In this document: positions 54,592 through 64,000 of the stretch, piece after piece
Position numbering within the stretch: position 1 is the first letter of the stretch
Layout of the letters: each line of letters starts with the position of its first letter
Source: Cadophora sp. MPI-SDFR-AT-0126
Lineage: Eukaryota > Ascomycota > Leotiomycetes > Helotiales > Ploettnerulaceae
Assembly: GCA_020747065.1 (NCBI GenBank)
Contig: JAGMVK010000004.1
Coordinates: 124,001 to 188,000 of the forward strand
Reading direction: 5' to 3'
DNA length: 64,000 bases
Position numbers and translations under genes: made by a program
The notes under the pieces: generated by a model
Database searches by the model: none
What the model was told of the DNA's origin: nothing
Seen by the model: the letters and a program-made list of their open reading frames with translations, nothing else

Positions 54592-55920
54592 TCAGATGTC
54601 TCTCGACCTTTTGAAGAGTAGCTTTGGGGGAAGATCGAGATCATCTACGCCCTCGTCATCTACTTCCATACTGTCGTCGACCTCTAGACTGTTCGACACC
54701 GGCATCTCTCTCCTCACAATTGGAGTCTTCATCTGGAGGCTTTTCGTTGGATCTGCTGGCTTGGGTTTTGGCTTGGGTCGCTCTTCCTCCTCTTTTTTCA
54801 GCTTCTCGACCTCCTTTTCAGCAGTCGCTTTGACCTCTTCTAGCCTCCGCTTGATATTCTCAATTTCCATACTGCAATCGCCATCTCGCAAGAATTGATG
54901 GGCGGCATGTTCGCATTGCCCCTGACACCACTCCAATCCTTTGTCCAAGTCGTCAAAGATATCTGGGGTGTCTCCTCCACCTCTTCGATACCCTCTCAGT
55001 AAACCAACACTAAGCGAACCCCCAAAGTTGTCTGCCTTCGCCATGCCTCTCGTTGGGCCCATTTGTTTGGTCGAGACAAAATTTAGCTTGGGGAGCATTG
55101 GCTCTGGAATAGCATCGAGTTCTGGTCCCGGTTCCAGGCCAGCAGCCAAACCCTCTCCTTTTTTGCTTGTAGAGATAGATTTTTGGGCCACCAAAAGATT
55201 CCCTGAAGTTGCAGTGCCATTATTAAGATCATCAACTGCATCTGTCTCATCGTCGTCGTCGTCATCGTCGTCTCCAATCTCCAATTCAGCAGCTCTTTTC
55301 ATCTCAGCCATCTTTGCAGCCATCTTCCCCTTGCGCATCGAATTCCTACTTCCACTCACAAATTTTACCAAATCCTCAAACGCAGTCTGCACTGCACTGT
55401 CATAGTAAACAATGATCATAGATCTTGTCCTGTATTTCGGAGCTATTGACTCTCCCGAAGCGAGAGACTCCGTTTTTCGTTTCCGCAAGACTGCAGGACT
55501 TGTTCGTCCCTGTGGGGGAGATTGTTGTGAGGACTTTCGTGTCAATGGTCCGGGAGAAGGTCGAGTGTTGGAATTGATTTTCGGGGGAGACGTGGCAGCT
55601 GCCCGCGCCGCGGCAGAAGTTGGTCGCGTGAAGCCATTCTGATTTGATTTAGGAGTGTCGAATGGATTTGTTTGAGCGTCGTTGGTACTTTCGGGTTCTT
55701 CAAATGTAAAAGGGTTTTCATTGCCATCCTTTGGTCGTAAAGATTCGGTCGAGCCTTTGTTTTTGAGAGATCGAGTGGGGGGTCGTTCGTTCTCGGTCAA
55801 TCGGGCCAGTTCGATCTGTCTCAGAGCTATTTGGCTATTGAGCTCGTCCAATCGCGAGTTCCATTCAGGAATGGATGTGCAGAGGGCCTGCAGAGCTTCT
55901 AATGTTGAAAAGGTCGCCAT
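54592..55920 (-). CDS. Fungal protein of unknown function with coiled coils
   Basis: 442 residues from ATG 55920 (MATFSTLEALQALC). The frame is open for another 115 codons upstream, but that part is Arg/Pro-rich and overlaps the divergent promoter, so the shorter start is preferred. The N-terminus is helical (WNSRLDELNSQIALRQIELARL). A Ser/Pro/Asn-rich middle and a block SAVQTAFEDLVKFVSGSRNSMRKGK follow, then an Asp-run (DDDDDDDD), a conserved-looking segment with DIFDDLDKGLEWCQGQCEHAAHQFL cited in part, a coiled coil (EIENIKRRLEEVKATAEKEV) and an acidic tail. I do not recognise a domain. The copia insertion lies 110 bp beyond its stop. Confidence 0.72.
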   Translation of the reverse strand: MATFSTLEALQALCTSIPEWNSRLDELNSQIALRQIELARLTENERPPTRSLKNKGSTESLRPKDGNENPFTFEEPESTNDAQTNPFDTPKSNQNGFTRPTSAAARAAATSPPKINSNTRPSPGPLTRKSSQQSPPQGRTSPAVLRKRKTESLASGESIAPKYRTRSMIIVYYDSAVQTAFEDLVKFVSGSRNSMRKGKMAAKMAEMKRAAELEIGDDDDDDDDETDAVDDLNNGTATSGNLLVAQKSISTSKKGEGLAAGLEPGPELDAIPEPMLPKLNFVSTKQMGPTRGMAKADNFGGSLSVGLLRGYRRGGGDTPDIFDDLDKGLEWCQGQCEHAAHQFLRDGDCSMEIENIKRRLEEVKATAEKEVEKLKKEEEERPKPKPKPADPTKSLQMKTPIVRREMPVSNSLEVDDSMEVDDEGVDDLDLPPKLLFKRSRDI

Positions 55921-56388
55921 CGTGGAAAGCAAAGACGACACAGGAGTGAGTGTTGAGAGAGGCGCAACGGGACGAAGTTGTGTGGTTCGTCCTTCTGCCC
56001 ATAAGATAATGGGGCGGATGGTGGATGTTGGAAGGACAAGGACGTATCGTATCGGATCGTTTCGCACAGCTGGCGGTGGAGTGGAGAGGAAGGGGAACCA
56101 CTTGCCGCTTCCGCTTGCGCCTTTCCCACATGGCAAAAAGACCCTGTGTCTTGGCAGCCGGACGACAATTCTTCCTGCCTCTTTTTGTGTGCTGCTGCAG
56201 TAGTGCAGGTGCAGTCGCCGTCGACGCTTACCGCTTCTAAATACGGCGACTGCCACCGCTGCCACCGCTGCCCTACCCTAGCCTCGCCTCGTCAGTGTTC
56301 ATCTTGCCAGCAGTCCAGATCATCCATTATCAGAAGCCTCAGCATTCTATCCTCACCACTTGAGAAAGCGCTTGCAGACGAAGACGAA
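55921..56388. promoter_or_regulatory. Divergent promoter region, unknown protein / GET2
   Basis: 468 bp between divergent starts. GC-rich; contains TGCCACCGCTGCCACCGCTGCC repeats at about 56250-56270 (three CCACCGCTG-like units). No factor assigned. Confidence 0.4.
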
Positions 56389-57410
56389 ATGGCAGATACA
56401 CCACCAGCAACCTCTTCGGAACCTAGCACTCCACCTTCTAGCGCTGCGGACCAGGCAAGAATTCGCAAGGAGCGGAGAGAAGCAAAGATTCGCGCGGGAG
56501 GCTCGGCGAGATTGAATAAGATCACAGGACTCGGAGGAGGAATCCAGAGAGGTACAGCAGATCATGACTTGCCCAGTGTGTTCGCATTTGACTAATGGAT
56601 CCAGATGCACCACCCCAACCCACGGTGTCGAAACCTACCGATGACCCGGAGGAAGTCGATATCTCAAACCACTACTATGAACCCAGATCTCGCTCGTCTC
56701 GTCAGGCCAACCCATCGCCCTCTCCATTCGCCCAGCAGGGCATCAACGATGACCAGCTACGCCAGATGATGCTTGGATTTGACCCCTCGGGCACCCCCCC
56801 TCCAGGAGGTAATGCTAATCCGTTTGCTGGTTTCCCTGGTATGGGGGGCATGCCAGGTATGGAAGGAATGGGTGGAGCAGCAGGCGAAGATCCTATGATG
56901 AAGATGCTACAGCAGATGATGGGCGGAATGTCAGGTGAAGGAGCTGGTGCCATGCCCTCTTTCCCCGGCATGCCTCCTATGCCAGGCCAAGCTGCTGCTC
57001 CAGGAGATCCATATGCATATCTTTGGCGCATCTTACATGCTGTTTTTGCACTGGGCTTGGGTCTGTATATTGCTTTCACGACACCATTCACGGGCACGAA
57101 GATCGCTCGGGAGAGGAGTGGGCTAGGATATGCTGGTGGTGATGAGATGGTCTTGAGTCCAAGTAGTGTGCATTTCTTCTGGATCTTTGCAACGGTGGAG
57201 GTTCTTTTGCAGACAAGTCGATTCTTCTTCGAGAAGGGAAAAGTCCAACATGGAGGAATTATGGGAATGATCATGGGATTCTTGCCGGAGCCTTGGAAGG
57301 GATACTTGACACTTGTTGCGAGGTATTCAAGAATTTGGACAACAGTCAGTGGAGATGCAATGGTGTGTATATTCGTACTGGGTGTCTGTGCTTGGTTGAA
57401 GGGCAACTAG
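56389..57410 (+). CDS. GET2: GET complex subunit Get2
   Basis: ER membrane receptor subunit that captures Get3 carrying tail-anchored proteins. Exons 56389-56551 and 56605-57410 (53-nt intron) give 322 residues. The N-terminal helix ARIRKERREAKIRAGGSARLNKI carries the charged motif that binds Get3. A long Gly/Met/Pro-rich linker (GMGGMPGMEGMGG) follows. Three C-terminal hydrophobic segments are near YLWRILHAVFALGLGLYIAF, VHFFWIFATVEVLLQ and AMVCIFVLGVCAWL. This layout of a basic cytosolic N-terminus plus three membrane spans is that of Get2. The splice is required to link the two parts. Confidence 0.87.
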
Positions 57411-57861
57411 GCGTTTACTGGCCTGGGGACATCTTGTTTGTTCAAGATTCCAATCCGATGATTACACATTTATATGCCTTTCCAAGAGGGACACTTATCA
57501 CACACCAGAAAGAATGCTGGAGGGTGCCAAAAACAACTTGGCTTTTTGGTAAAACCTTTGGCACGCATTCGGTTTAGAAGTGTTCAGACACCAGACCAGT
57601 CTCACTCAAAGACCTAAATAAGCTTCTGACCTCCCGAACACGCTCCAGTCACTGGCACTCAGTACCTGTAAGAAGTCACTGGGCACTAGCAAATGCCGCG
57701 CAAACACCGCTTCGAGCTTTGAAGGAGTAACCTCCGTACCTCGACGGCAGCGACAGTGATGCTCCTGTATGCCAAATGACCAGGAAAACTTGTTATCAGT
57801 TCCAGATAGTGCTTAGTCATCAAGAAATGACGTCTTGCCACCACCCGCTGAACATGCATGC
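57411..57861. other. Intergenic region
   Basis: About 450 bp between GET2 and the hydrolase gene. Nothing recognised. Confidence 0.45.
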
Positions 57862-59547
57862 ATGTCACTGACTTGCCACCATCAACAACCTCGTAGCCTG
57901 CTCTGTTCTACCTCTTCCGTCTCTTCCAATCGCTTGCAGGCATGCGACTGGATTACTGAGACTTGGTCGGCCTTTCTTCTTCCCTCTGAGCCACACTTGG
58001 CGTGGCCGCGCATCACAATCCGAGAGAGTTCAGACCAAGCCAGCCAACCAGAAGGAAGCAGCTTCATACAATACTTCGACGAATACAATACAAAACAATA
58101 CGGTGCCCATGTCCCCTCCATCCCCTCCCTGATCTGGGGGCTTTTCTTGCTTGGGACTTCACTACATCTCCTACATCGCATCCTGCGAGAAATGAGAAGA
58201 TTCTCACGACGCTGGGTTCTCTGGATGAAGGCGGTAATATGGCGTGGCCTCATGGCCATTGGAATGAAGTTCCACCATCTCGCCGATCCCAAACCACCAT
58301 CTCCCAACTTCAAGATCCTCATTCCATCCAGACTCTCCGCAGCTGGAGGACAGTTCAAGCTCGTCTTTTATGTCCCTGAATCGTATTATACGGACACAGA
58401 CGAAGATTACCGATATCCGATTGTGGTAAATTTCCACGGAGGAGGATTTACCCTCGGAACAGGTACTGATGATGCAAGATGGGCGTCGGCAGTACTGAAG
58501 AACGTCGACGCCATATTTGTCTCTGTCGAATACAGACTGGCTCCTGAATTCCCCTTCAGCATTGGCGTCGAAGATGGAACAGATGCTCTTATTTATCTTG
58601 CAGCTCATGCGGAAGAGCTCCGAATCGATCCCCATCGCATGGCACTGTCTGGGTTCTCAGCTGGCGGGAATTTCGCTTTCACAGTCCCCCTCATGCTTCG
58701 GGATCTCCAGAATGACACTGGCCGACGAAGTCTTCATGATATAGCCAATACGCACCCTCTCAATAACTACAAATCCTCGTCGACTTTGTCCCTTCCCCGC
58801 CCTGCTCTGACTAGGACGTCTTCCGCGGCGACCTCCACCCACTCCATCCTGAAATTGTCGGACCTAGAGCCCACTTCTCTTGAAGTTGATCAGAAGATCC
58901 CAGACCTTACTATCCGCGCCATTGTCTCCTTCTACCCACCTACCGACTTCCGATCTACTCGCGCCGAAAAGCGATCGACGAATCCAGCGCCGGAGAAGAA
59001 CCTCCCACCTTTCCTGACGAATCTATTCGATGAGTCCTACATGCCAGGTTGCAATGTCGATTTCGCCGACCCATATCTATCCCCTGCAGCAGCGACAGAT
59101 GCCGAACTCGCAGCGGCATATCCTCAAGATATCGTGCTATATACCTGCGAATACGACATGCTGAATGTTGAAGGAACAGAGTTTGGTACTCGACTCGCTA
59201 GCAAGCCTATCGAGAAGACACTCCACGGAGGACTCATCCGAGCTGTGCCACATGCTTTTGACAAGAAGCCCAATCCATTGAGCTTCCCCGAAGCGGCGAA
59301 CAAATGCTACAACGAAGCTTGTGCGCAATTGAAGCGTGTGTTTGGTGGCAGAGTATCCATTGAGGAGAGGACGCAATTAGATGAAGTGGAAGTGGTGGAT
59401 AGGTATAACGAGGAAGAAGCTGCGGCTGGAAGGAGGCTCGCTAAAGGCAAGGAGAGACAGAGAGAGGAAGATACGGATGGACTTTTGAAGGGACCGGATA
59501 TCTACGACCCGAATTTCAAAAAATACTTAACCGTGCCGAAGAGGTAG
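57862..59547 (+). CDS. Alpha/beta hydrolase, hormone-sensitive-lipase type
   Basis: About 561 residues from ATG 57862, the first ATG of the frame; a later start is possible. A hydrophobic segment SLIWGLFLLGTSLHLLHRIL near residue 90 suggests a membrane anchor. The catalytic region has the oxyanion motif NFHGGGFTLG, then SVEYRLAPEFPF, the nucleophile in GFSAGGNF, the acid in YTCEYDML and the histidine in VPHAFDKK. These define an HSL/GDXG-type esterase or lipase. A Ser-rich insert (about residues 300-350) separates the nucleophile from the acid. The charged C-terminal tail (GRRLAKGKERQREEDTDG) is unusual. Natural substrate unknown. Confidence 0.83.
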   Translation: MSLTCHHQQPRSLLCSTSSVSSNRLQACDWITETWSAFLLPSEPHLAWPRITIRESSDQASQPEGSSFIQYFDEYNTKQYGAHVPSIPSLIWGLFLLGTSLHLLHRILREMRRFSRRWVLWMKAVIWRGLMAIGMKFHHLADPKPPSPNFKILIPSRLSAAGGQFKLVFYVPESYYTDTDEDYRYPIVVNFHGGGFTLGTGTDDARWASAVLKNVDAIFVSVEYRLAPEFPFSIGVEDGTDALIYLAAHAEELRIDPHRMALSGFSAGGNFAFTVPLMLRDLQNDTGRRSLHDIANTHPLNNYKSSSTLSLPRPALTRTSSAATSTHSILKLSDLEPTSLEVDQKIPDLTIRAIVSFYPPTDFRSTRAEKRSTNPAPEKNLPPFLTNLFDESYMPGCNVDFADPYLSPAAATDAELAAAYPQDIVLYTCEYDMLNVEGTEFGTRLASKPIEKTLHGGLIRAVPHAFDKKPNPLSFPEAANKCYNEACAQLKRVFGGRVSIEERTQLDEVEVVDRYNEEEAAAGRRLAKGKERQREEDTDGLLKGPDIYDPNFKKYLTVPKR

Positions 59548-60374
59548 ACGCTATTGAGGGAAACTGGGAATGAATTCAAGACAGTACTAGCTGGACGGCG
59601 TAGGATACGTGGGTACTGGAAAGTGGCTCAGGGGCTGTGGGGGCGTTTTGGTTCTCACTTGGGAAGCCTGCATGATAGCATAGAAAGTGATTGTTGTTAG
59701 AATATACACGTTTTGCATATCCACTATGAATTGCGGACTTGCAGCAAAATTGTGACTGAATCATTTCGTTCTCAGTACAGGGATGACAGCTCATCAAGAA
59801 TGAATATATCTCAATAATGCTGATGGAATACAAGTTCGTCATGAAATCTTGCTCTGAGACTGCTTTGGCGAGCAATAACATTTACAAGAGTAGGAAGCGA
59901 AGCCTCGGAAAATGAGCAACTCCCGGCAATTTTTTGATGAACAGAAGTGCGGATGAGAAAAGTTCTTCTTTAGCTCCATAGAGTCTAAGTATTTTTTTAT
60001 ATCCAAAAATGGGAACATGAAACAATCTGTTCGTCAATCTTGAAGCTTTGTGATGAATGGCGGAGCAAGACTTGCGTTGAAAGAATGAAACGGACATGAA
60101 AAGACAAGAGATTCTATTTCGAAATACCTCGAAACTATACACAATCCACACTTCCTGGTCACAATTGTATTCATATTTAGATATGTTCCATAAGTGCACT
60201 TTCAATGTCTGCATGTTGTTGAAAGTCCCTTCGGTTAGAAAGGAGTTGTTTCCCAAGCCTGGCCGTGCTCTGCTCCGGACCTCGGCTCGAACCTTCAGCC
60301 TTGCCATCCATTCCAAAACATCACCAACTTTCCCAAGCCTCGTCTCCCAACTCCCTTTCCCATCAACCGCCAAA
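59548..60374. other. Intergenic region
   Basis: About 830 bp. The last 279 bp before the PEX12 start stay open in the PEX12 frame (from ATG 60096), but the added residues do not look like a known peroxin N-terminus. Confidence 0.45.
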
Positions 60375-61721
60375 ATGGAGTTCATGACAGCCCTCCATTC
60401 CACCTTCGACGACCACAAACCTTCCCTCTTCGAACTCCTCTCCGAAGCCCAACTCGCCTCTCTCCTCCCCCCTTCCCTACGATACCTTCTCGCCGTCGCC
60501 ACACACCGACACCCGCGCTACCTCCTCCGCATCCTCAACTCATTCGATGAGCTCTACGCACTGCTCATGCTCCTCGTCGAGCGCCACTACCTGCTCACGC
60601 ACGGCGGCTCCTTCACAGAGAACTTCTACGGCCTGAAACGCGAGAAGGCCTTATCAGTCGGCGAGATCCCACGTGCGAACATCGCCGCGCCAACACATGT
60701 CCGCGAGGCGCTGCAGCTCTCTAGAGGGGACGTGTGGAGGAACCTGGCAGTCATGGTGGGACTGCCGTATTTGAAGAGGAAGCTGGATGAGAGTTACGAT
60801 ATCAATGCGCCCCGGGCGTTGCTTGGGGCGAGCTATACGCGAATGCCTGCCAATCCGACGATGAAGCAGCGGTTTCTGCATTATTATCGCTGGTTTCTGA
60901 GACATGTGTACCCGAGTGTCAATGCGGCGTATTACTTCTCGTTGCTGGCGTTCAATATTGCGTATTTGTTTGATAATAGCAAATACCACTCGCCCTTTAT
61001 GTGGTTGATTGGGACGAGGATGAGGAGGTTGGGAGAGGCGGATTATAGAGCCATTGCGGCCCTTAGTGAACCGAAGAAAGGCAGTGGAGCAGGTACTGGT
61101 CCAGCAGGGGGGAATCTAGGTGTGAATAGTCTATTCAGTCCAAGGGTCATGGGGGATCGGGTGTTGGACAGCCTGAAGTTCTTATTACCGACGAGTATTT
61201 TTGCGTTGAAGTTTTTGGAGTGGTGGCATGCTTCGGACTTCGCAAGGCAGCTTTCAAAGAAGGCGGCAGAGGGCATTGAGGTGCCGCCGCCTGTAGTGTC
61301 GGGGTTATCATCGTTGTCCGTGAGATTCGGTCCGGGAGCGAAGAAGGGTGCTGAGTCTACGAATACAAAAGAAAAGTCCGGAAAGGATGGAGAAGAAATG
61401 CAAGCTTCGAAAGAAGACCAGGAACCTGAGAAACCGCCTATAGCGGCATCATCCTTACTACCCATCTACACAGTCCCTCCTCCCCAGGACTCGGAACTGT
61501 GTCCAATTTGCCAGCAGGAAATCACGACAGCAACGGCATGTCAGACGGGATTTGTGTTTTGCTATACTTGTATACATAGGTGGCTAGAGGGGCATCATGA
61601 GAAACAGGAGGAGTTTATGAAGGGCAGGGAGGGGAAGTGGGAGGATGGGAAAGGAAGGTGTGCTGTTACGGGGAGAAGGGTCCTTGGTGGGACGGAGGGG
61701 TTGAGGAGGGTTATGATATGA
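60375..61721 (+). CDS. PEX12: Peroxin-12, RING-type import ligase subunit
   Basis: Part of the Pex2-Pex10-Pex12 ubiquitin ligase in the peroxisome membrane that recycles the Pex5 receptor. Intronless, 448 residues from [21 protein letters not shown], the conserved Pex12 start. Family blocks include [40 protein letters not shown] and [24 protein letters not shown] sequence (read [17 protein letters not shown]). The C-terminal RING is the reduced Pex12 form, CPICQQEI...[13 protein letters not shown]...[10 protein letters not shown] Lys/Glu-rich linker at about residues 320-360 precedes it. A second peroxisome gene lies near 31 kb but is not linked. Confidence 0.93.
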   Translation: MEFMTALHSTFDDHKPSLFELLSEAQLASLLPPSLRYLLAVATHRHPRYLLRILNSFDELYALLMLLVERHYLLTHGGSFTENFYGLKREKALSVGEIPRANIAAPTHVREALQLSRGDVWRNLAVMVGLPYLKRKLDESYDINAPRALLGASYTRMPANPTMKQRFLHYYRWFLRHVYPSVNAAYYFSLLAFNIAYLFDNSKYHSPFMWLIGTRMRRLGEADYRAIAALSEPKKGSGAGTGPAGGNLGVNSLFSPRVMGDRVLDSLKFLLPTSIFALKFLEWWHASDFARQLSKKAAEGIEVPPPVVSGLSSLSVRFGPGAKKGAESTNTKEKSGKDGEEMQASKEDQEPEKPPIAASSLLPIYTVPPPQDSELCPICQQEITTATACQTGFVFCYTCIHRWLEGHHEKQEEFMKGREGKWEDGKGRCAVTGRRVLGGTEGLRRVMI

Positions 61722-62119
61722 TGATATAGTAGAATGACTAATTTGGAGCCATGATGCTCCGATAGAGCGTACAGTACTCGTCTGAAGAACTAATGTGACA
61801 CTAAGCCCGTTTTTGGTGTTCACTGTCATTTCGTTATGTACGTTGCACTATGTTTCGATCCAACCTATACTTGTTTTGACAACAAACATCTATACCGGGT
61901 TGCTCTTGTTCGGTCTAAGATGGCCTGAGATGACAATGGGCAGCTGCTCGTCCCACCTGCCGACTTTTCGACGTTGTCATAGTCACTGTCTCGTATTGAC
62001 AATGATGGGATTTAGTTGGAGAACCTTCAGGTGGAAGTTGCCCATCCCTTCGCTTTATTTTCTTCTATGAGCAGATCGAGCAAAGTAGACAGCTGCTTGA
62101 GAGAAGACGTTCATTCACA
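61722..62119. other. Intergenic region (convergent genes)
   Basis: About 400 bp between the convergent PEX12 and ArfGAP genes. Nothing recognised. Confidence 0.45.
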
Positions 62120-64000
62120 CTATCTCATAGATCTCGCACTAATCGATCCCCATGCGTCGGGACTGTGCCTTCCGTTTGTCCACCCACCGGCATCCACGCT
62201 CTCCTGGCTCACATGACGACTGCCATTCGGCCTCGGTGCGAACTGTCCCATCTGGCCCAAGGTATCGACGCCGGTGCTCTGAGCTGCTCCGCTACTCGAA
62301 GCAAACGGGTTTTTGGTTCCTGCTGTTTGTGTCGCCATCGGCCCAGAAGCACTCCGTTGTGGCGCAGGATTTTCCGTCCCAGGATTGGATTGCATCTGTG
62401 GCTGGTTTTGCTGTGATTGCTGGACTTGCTGGGGAACGGCTGGTGCTAATTGTGGGTAGTTGTAAAGATCCATGATACTCCTCTTATCCGCTCTCAGAGT
62501 CTGTTGAGGCATCTGAGGGTAAGTTTGTTGTCTTTGCTGTTGGTATTGTGGTTGTTGGTCGAATCCTTGCTGAGATGCTTGCTGACCTTGCTGGTTGAAG
62601 TATGGATTCATCTGCTGGGAAGGATTCTGGCTGAGGAATGGGTTCATCTGCTGCTGTTGCTGTGGCTGTTGGGATTGTTGCATAGCCCCGTTGTTGAAGA
62701 AAGAAGCTCCGTACTGCTGAGCAGGGGATTGTTCCATCGGACTTTGATACATACTCTGAGGTGTGGCAAGCTGTTGATTGAAGGGATTGCTCGCAAATGT
62801 TGTATTCAGAGGTGGTGCTTGGATTTGCTGCTGCTGCTGTTGCTGCATGAACGGATTGTAACTGTTTTGCTGCTGCTGGGGTTGTTGCGGCTGCTGAAGC
62901 TGTTGCCCCGGATTCTCGTAGATCACAGACGGGTGGTATTGCTGGGGTACGGACGGAACAGGGGGAGTCATGGATTGTTGGTAAAGTTGTTGGTGAGTTA
63001 GGGCCTGTGGACCAGGAAATCCACCGGTATGGTTTGGAAAAAGTGGTTGTGATGACTGCACAGACATATTCTGGAAAGCTTGATTAAGGTTGTACTGGGA
63101 CTGGGATGGCGCAAGGCCAAAAGGATTCGAACTTTGAGGCTGCTGGTATGGATTATTCCCCGTCATCTGAGGCGACGCCAAACCTCCCGTGGACTGAGAT
63201 GACTGAGGTGGCGCAATAGATGGTGGTGTATCCAACATATCAAACGGGTTGGACGAACTCCGTGAGGGAACATCTCGCGTTCGGTCTATCGTTAACCCAG
63301 CAGAGGCTCCCACAGGTGTTCGAGATCGACTATTTGGAGGTGGTGCCGCTATTTCTGGCGACTTCAATCCTCCACCTTCGCCCAGTCGGACAAGAGTTTC
63401 AATAGATTTCTCCAAATTTCCACTCAGGCCCTTTAGAACAGCGGTGTTTCTCTTCTCATCCCTAAATCCCATATCTCGTAGCTTGGCCAGTTTCATTTCC
63501 AGATCATCCGTTCCCTCATCTCCGAGTGCTGCCCCGAATATCCTCGATTGCTTGTTTCTTCGAGGGGATGGCGATCGCTGGCGCCCAGTATCAAAGTCCT
63601 GTTTTGTTGCCTCCTTCTTTGCCTTTGATGACAATGGAAATATCGATGAAGCGGATCTGAAGCCGAATCTGCTACCAGGTTTCGGTGGTAATGGTGGTGG
63701 TTGATCATCCGAATTCGTACTACCAGTATTATTTCTCACGGGAGGTTTCGTTGCCCTTTCCACGTATTTCCCTCTTATGAATCTCTCCATTGCTGAGTCC
63801 GCTTCGTCGGCGTCAAAAGGAATTGGCGGTCTCGTGTTCTGAGGATTGTAGATCTTGTTGGAAGCAACATTTCCAACCCGCTTCATGTTCTGCGATAGCT
63901 TAGTCAACGTCCTGGCAAGCGTGCACAATGAACATACTTCCACCTGCTCATTCGACCAGGAGTCCATACTGAGCGACTTCACTTTCGTGATGTGCGTCCC
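62120..64000 (-). CDS. ArfGAP-UBA protein, Gts1-like (5' end outside window)
   Basis: The gene enters from the right edge. The upstream exon (63938 to beyond 64000) reads GTHITKVKSLSMDSWSNEQVE, the middle of an ArfGAP zinc-finger domain. After a 49-nt intron (63889-63937) exon 63888-62120 continues NMKRVGNVASNKIYNP and AMERFIRGKYV, the end of that domain. A UBA domain follows (LEMKLAKLRDMGFRDEKRN...SIETLVRLG). The rest is Pro/Gln/Asn-rich with NPF motifs (SNPFGL, MNPFLS, YNPFMQ, KNPFAS), which bind EH domains in endocytosis. The order ArfGAP, UBA, poly-Gln matches yeast Gts1 and related vesicle-traffic proteins. The catalytic CxxC finger itself lies outside the window. Confidence 0.87.
   Translation of the reverse strand, partial: GTHITKVKSLSMDSWSNEQVEVCSLCTLARTLTKLSQNMKRVGNVASNKIYNPQNTRPPIPFDADEADSAMERFIRGKYVERATKPPVRNNTGSTNSDDQPPPLPPKPGSRFGFRSASSIFPLSSKAKKEATKQDFDTGRQRSPSPRRNKQSRIFGAALGDEGTDDLEMKLAKLRDMGFRDEKRNTAVLKGLSGNLEKSIETLVRLGEGGGLKSPEIAAPPPNSRSRTPVGASAGLTIDRTRDVPSRSSSNPFDMLDTPPSIAPPQSSQSTGGLASPQMTGNNPYQQPQSSNPFGLAPSQSQYNLNQAFQNMSVQSSQPLFPNHTGGFPGPQALTHQQLYQQSMTPPVPSVPQQYHPSVIYENPGQQLQQPQQPQQQQNSYNPFMQQQQQQQIQAPPLNTTFASNPFNQQLATPQSMYQSPMEQSPAQQYGASFFNNGAMQQSQQPQQQQQMNPFLSQNPSQQMNPYFNQQGQQASQQGFDQQPQYQQQRQQTYPQMPQQTLRADKRSIMDLYNYPQLAPAVPQQVQQSQQNQPQMQSNPGTENPAPQRSASGPMATQTAGTKNPFASSSGAAQSTGVDTLGQMGQFAPRPNGSRHVSQESVDAGGWTNGRHSPDAWGSISARSMR

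Noticed and set aside
55921..56265. N-terminal extension of the unknown coiled-coil protein by 115 codons
   Set aside because: Arg/Pro-rich and unlike a conserved N-terminus; it overlaps the divergent promoter. The ATG at 55920 starts a helical, protein-like sequence.
60096..60374. N-terminal extension of PEX12 by 93 codons
   Set aside because: The conserved Pex12 N-terminus starts at 60375; the upstream part is open by chance or is leader sequence.
62450..63001. 183-codon Leu-rich plus-strand frame opposite the ArfGAP-UBA gene
   Set aside because: Leu/Val runs are the antisense image of Gln-rich codons in the real minus-strand gene.
1..64000. CRISPR arrays, bacterial operons, rRNA genes
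   Set aside because: None seen; the window is clearly a fungal nuclear sequence and no regularly spaced direct repeats or rRNA segments were found.

Overview
The window is nuclear DNA of a filamentous ascomycete (Pezizomycotina; a Leotiomycete-like fungus is an inference). The evidence is many short introns (about 45-80 nt, GT..AG, CTAAC-type branch sites), Pezizomycotina-type genes (HET domain, Clr5 domain, Opi1, a CE15 glucuronoyl esterase) and one intron-containing tRNA. I support about 23 host protein genes, one tRNA, two large mobile elements and two decayed gene remnants. Genes lie on both strands, with no operons.

Layout. 1-7.5 kb: adenylosuccinate synthetase with an oversized, repeat-bearing first intron, a secreted glucuronoyl esterase, and GTP cyclohydrolase II. 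8.3-11.7 kb: a 3.4-kb terminal-inverted-repeat element that carries a HET-WD40 gene. 11.7-17.8 kb: a histidine protein methyltransferase, a derlin, an SDR oxidoreductase and an unknown ascomycete protein. 17.8-21.4 kb: gene-poor, with a frameshifted gene remnant. 21.4-35.6 kb: a duplicated two-module unknown locus, a PQ-loop membrane protein, an EAF elongation factor, Opi1, a TauD-type dioxygenase, a Pex24-domain peroxin, a carnitine carrier and pantothenate kinase. 36.1 kb: tRNA-Gln(CTG). 38.1-46.5 kb: D-lactate dehydrogenase, a Clr5 protein, aminodeoxychorismate lyase, glucosamine-6-P acetyltransferase and cysteine synthase. 46.8-54.5 kb: a complete Ty1/copia retrotransposon with identical 217-bp LTRs and a 5-bp target duplication. 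54.6-64 kb: an unknown coiled-coil protein, Get2, an HSL-type hydrolase, Pex12, and an ArfGAP-UBA protein cut by the window edge.

Most genes are unlinked housekeeping functions: purine, riboflavin, folate, CoA, cysteine and UDP-GlcNAc precursor synthesis, peroxisome and ER biogenesis, and fatty-acid and lactate oxidation. The most unusual content is mobile. The copia element carries, between pol and its 3' LTR and on the opposite strand, a spliced three-exon gene for a 213-aa protein with six cysteines, a helical middle and basic patches. The TIR element carries a HET-WD40 allorecognition-type gene that lacks the usual NACHT domain. All splice coordinates were read by eye from frame, splice sites and protein-family continuity.
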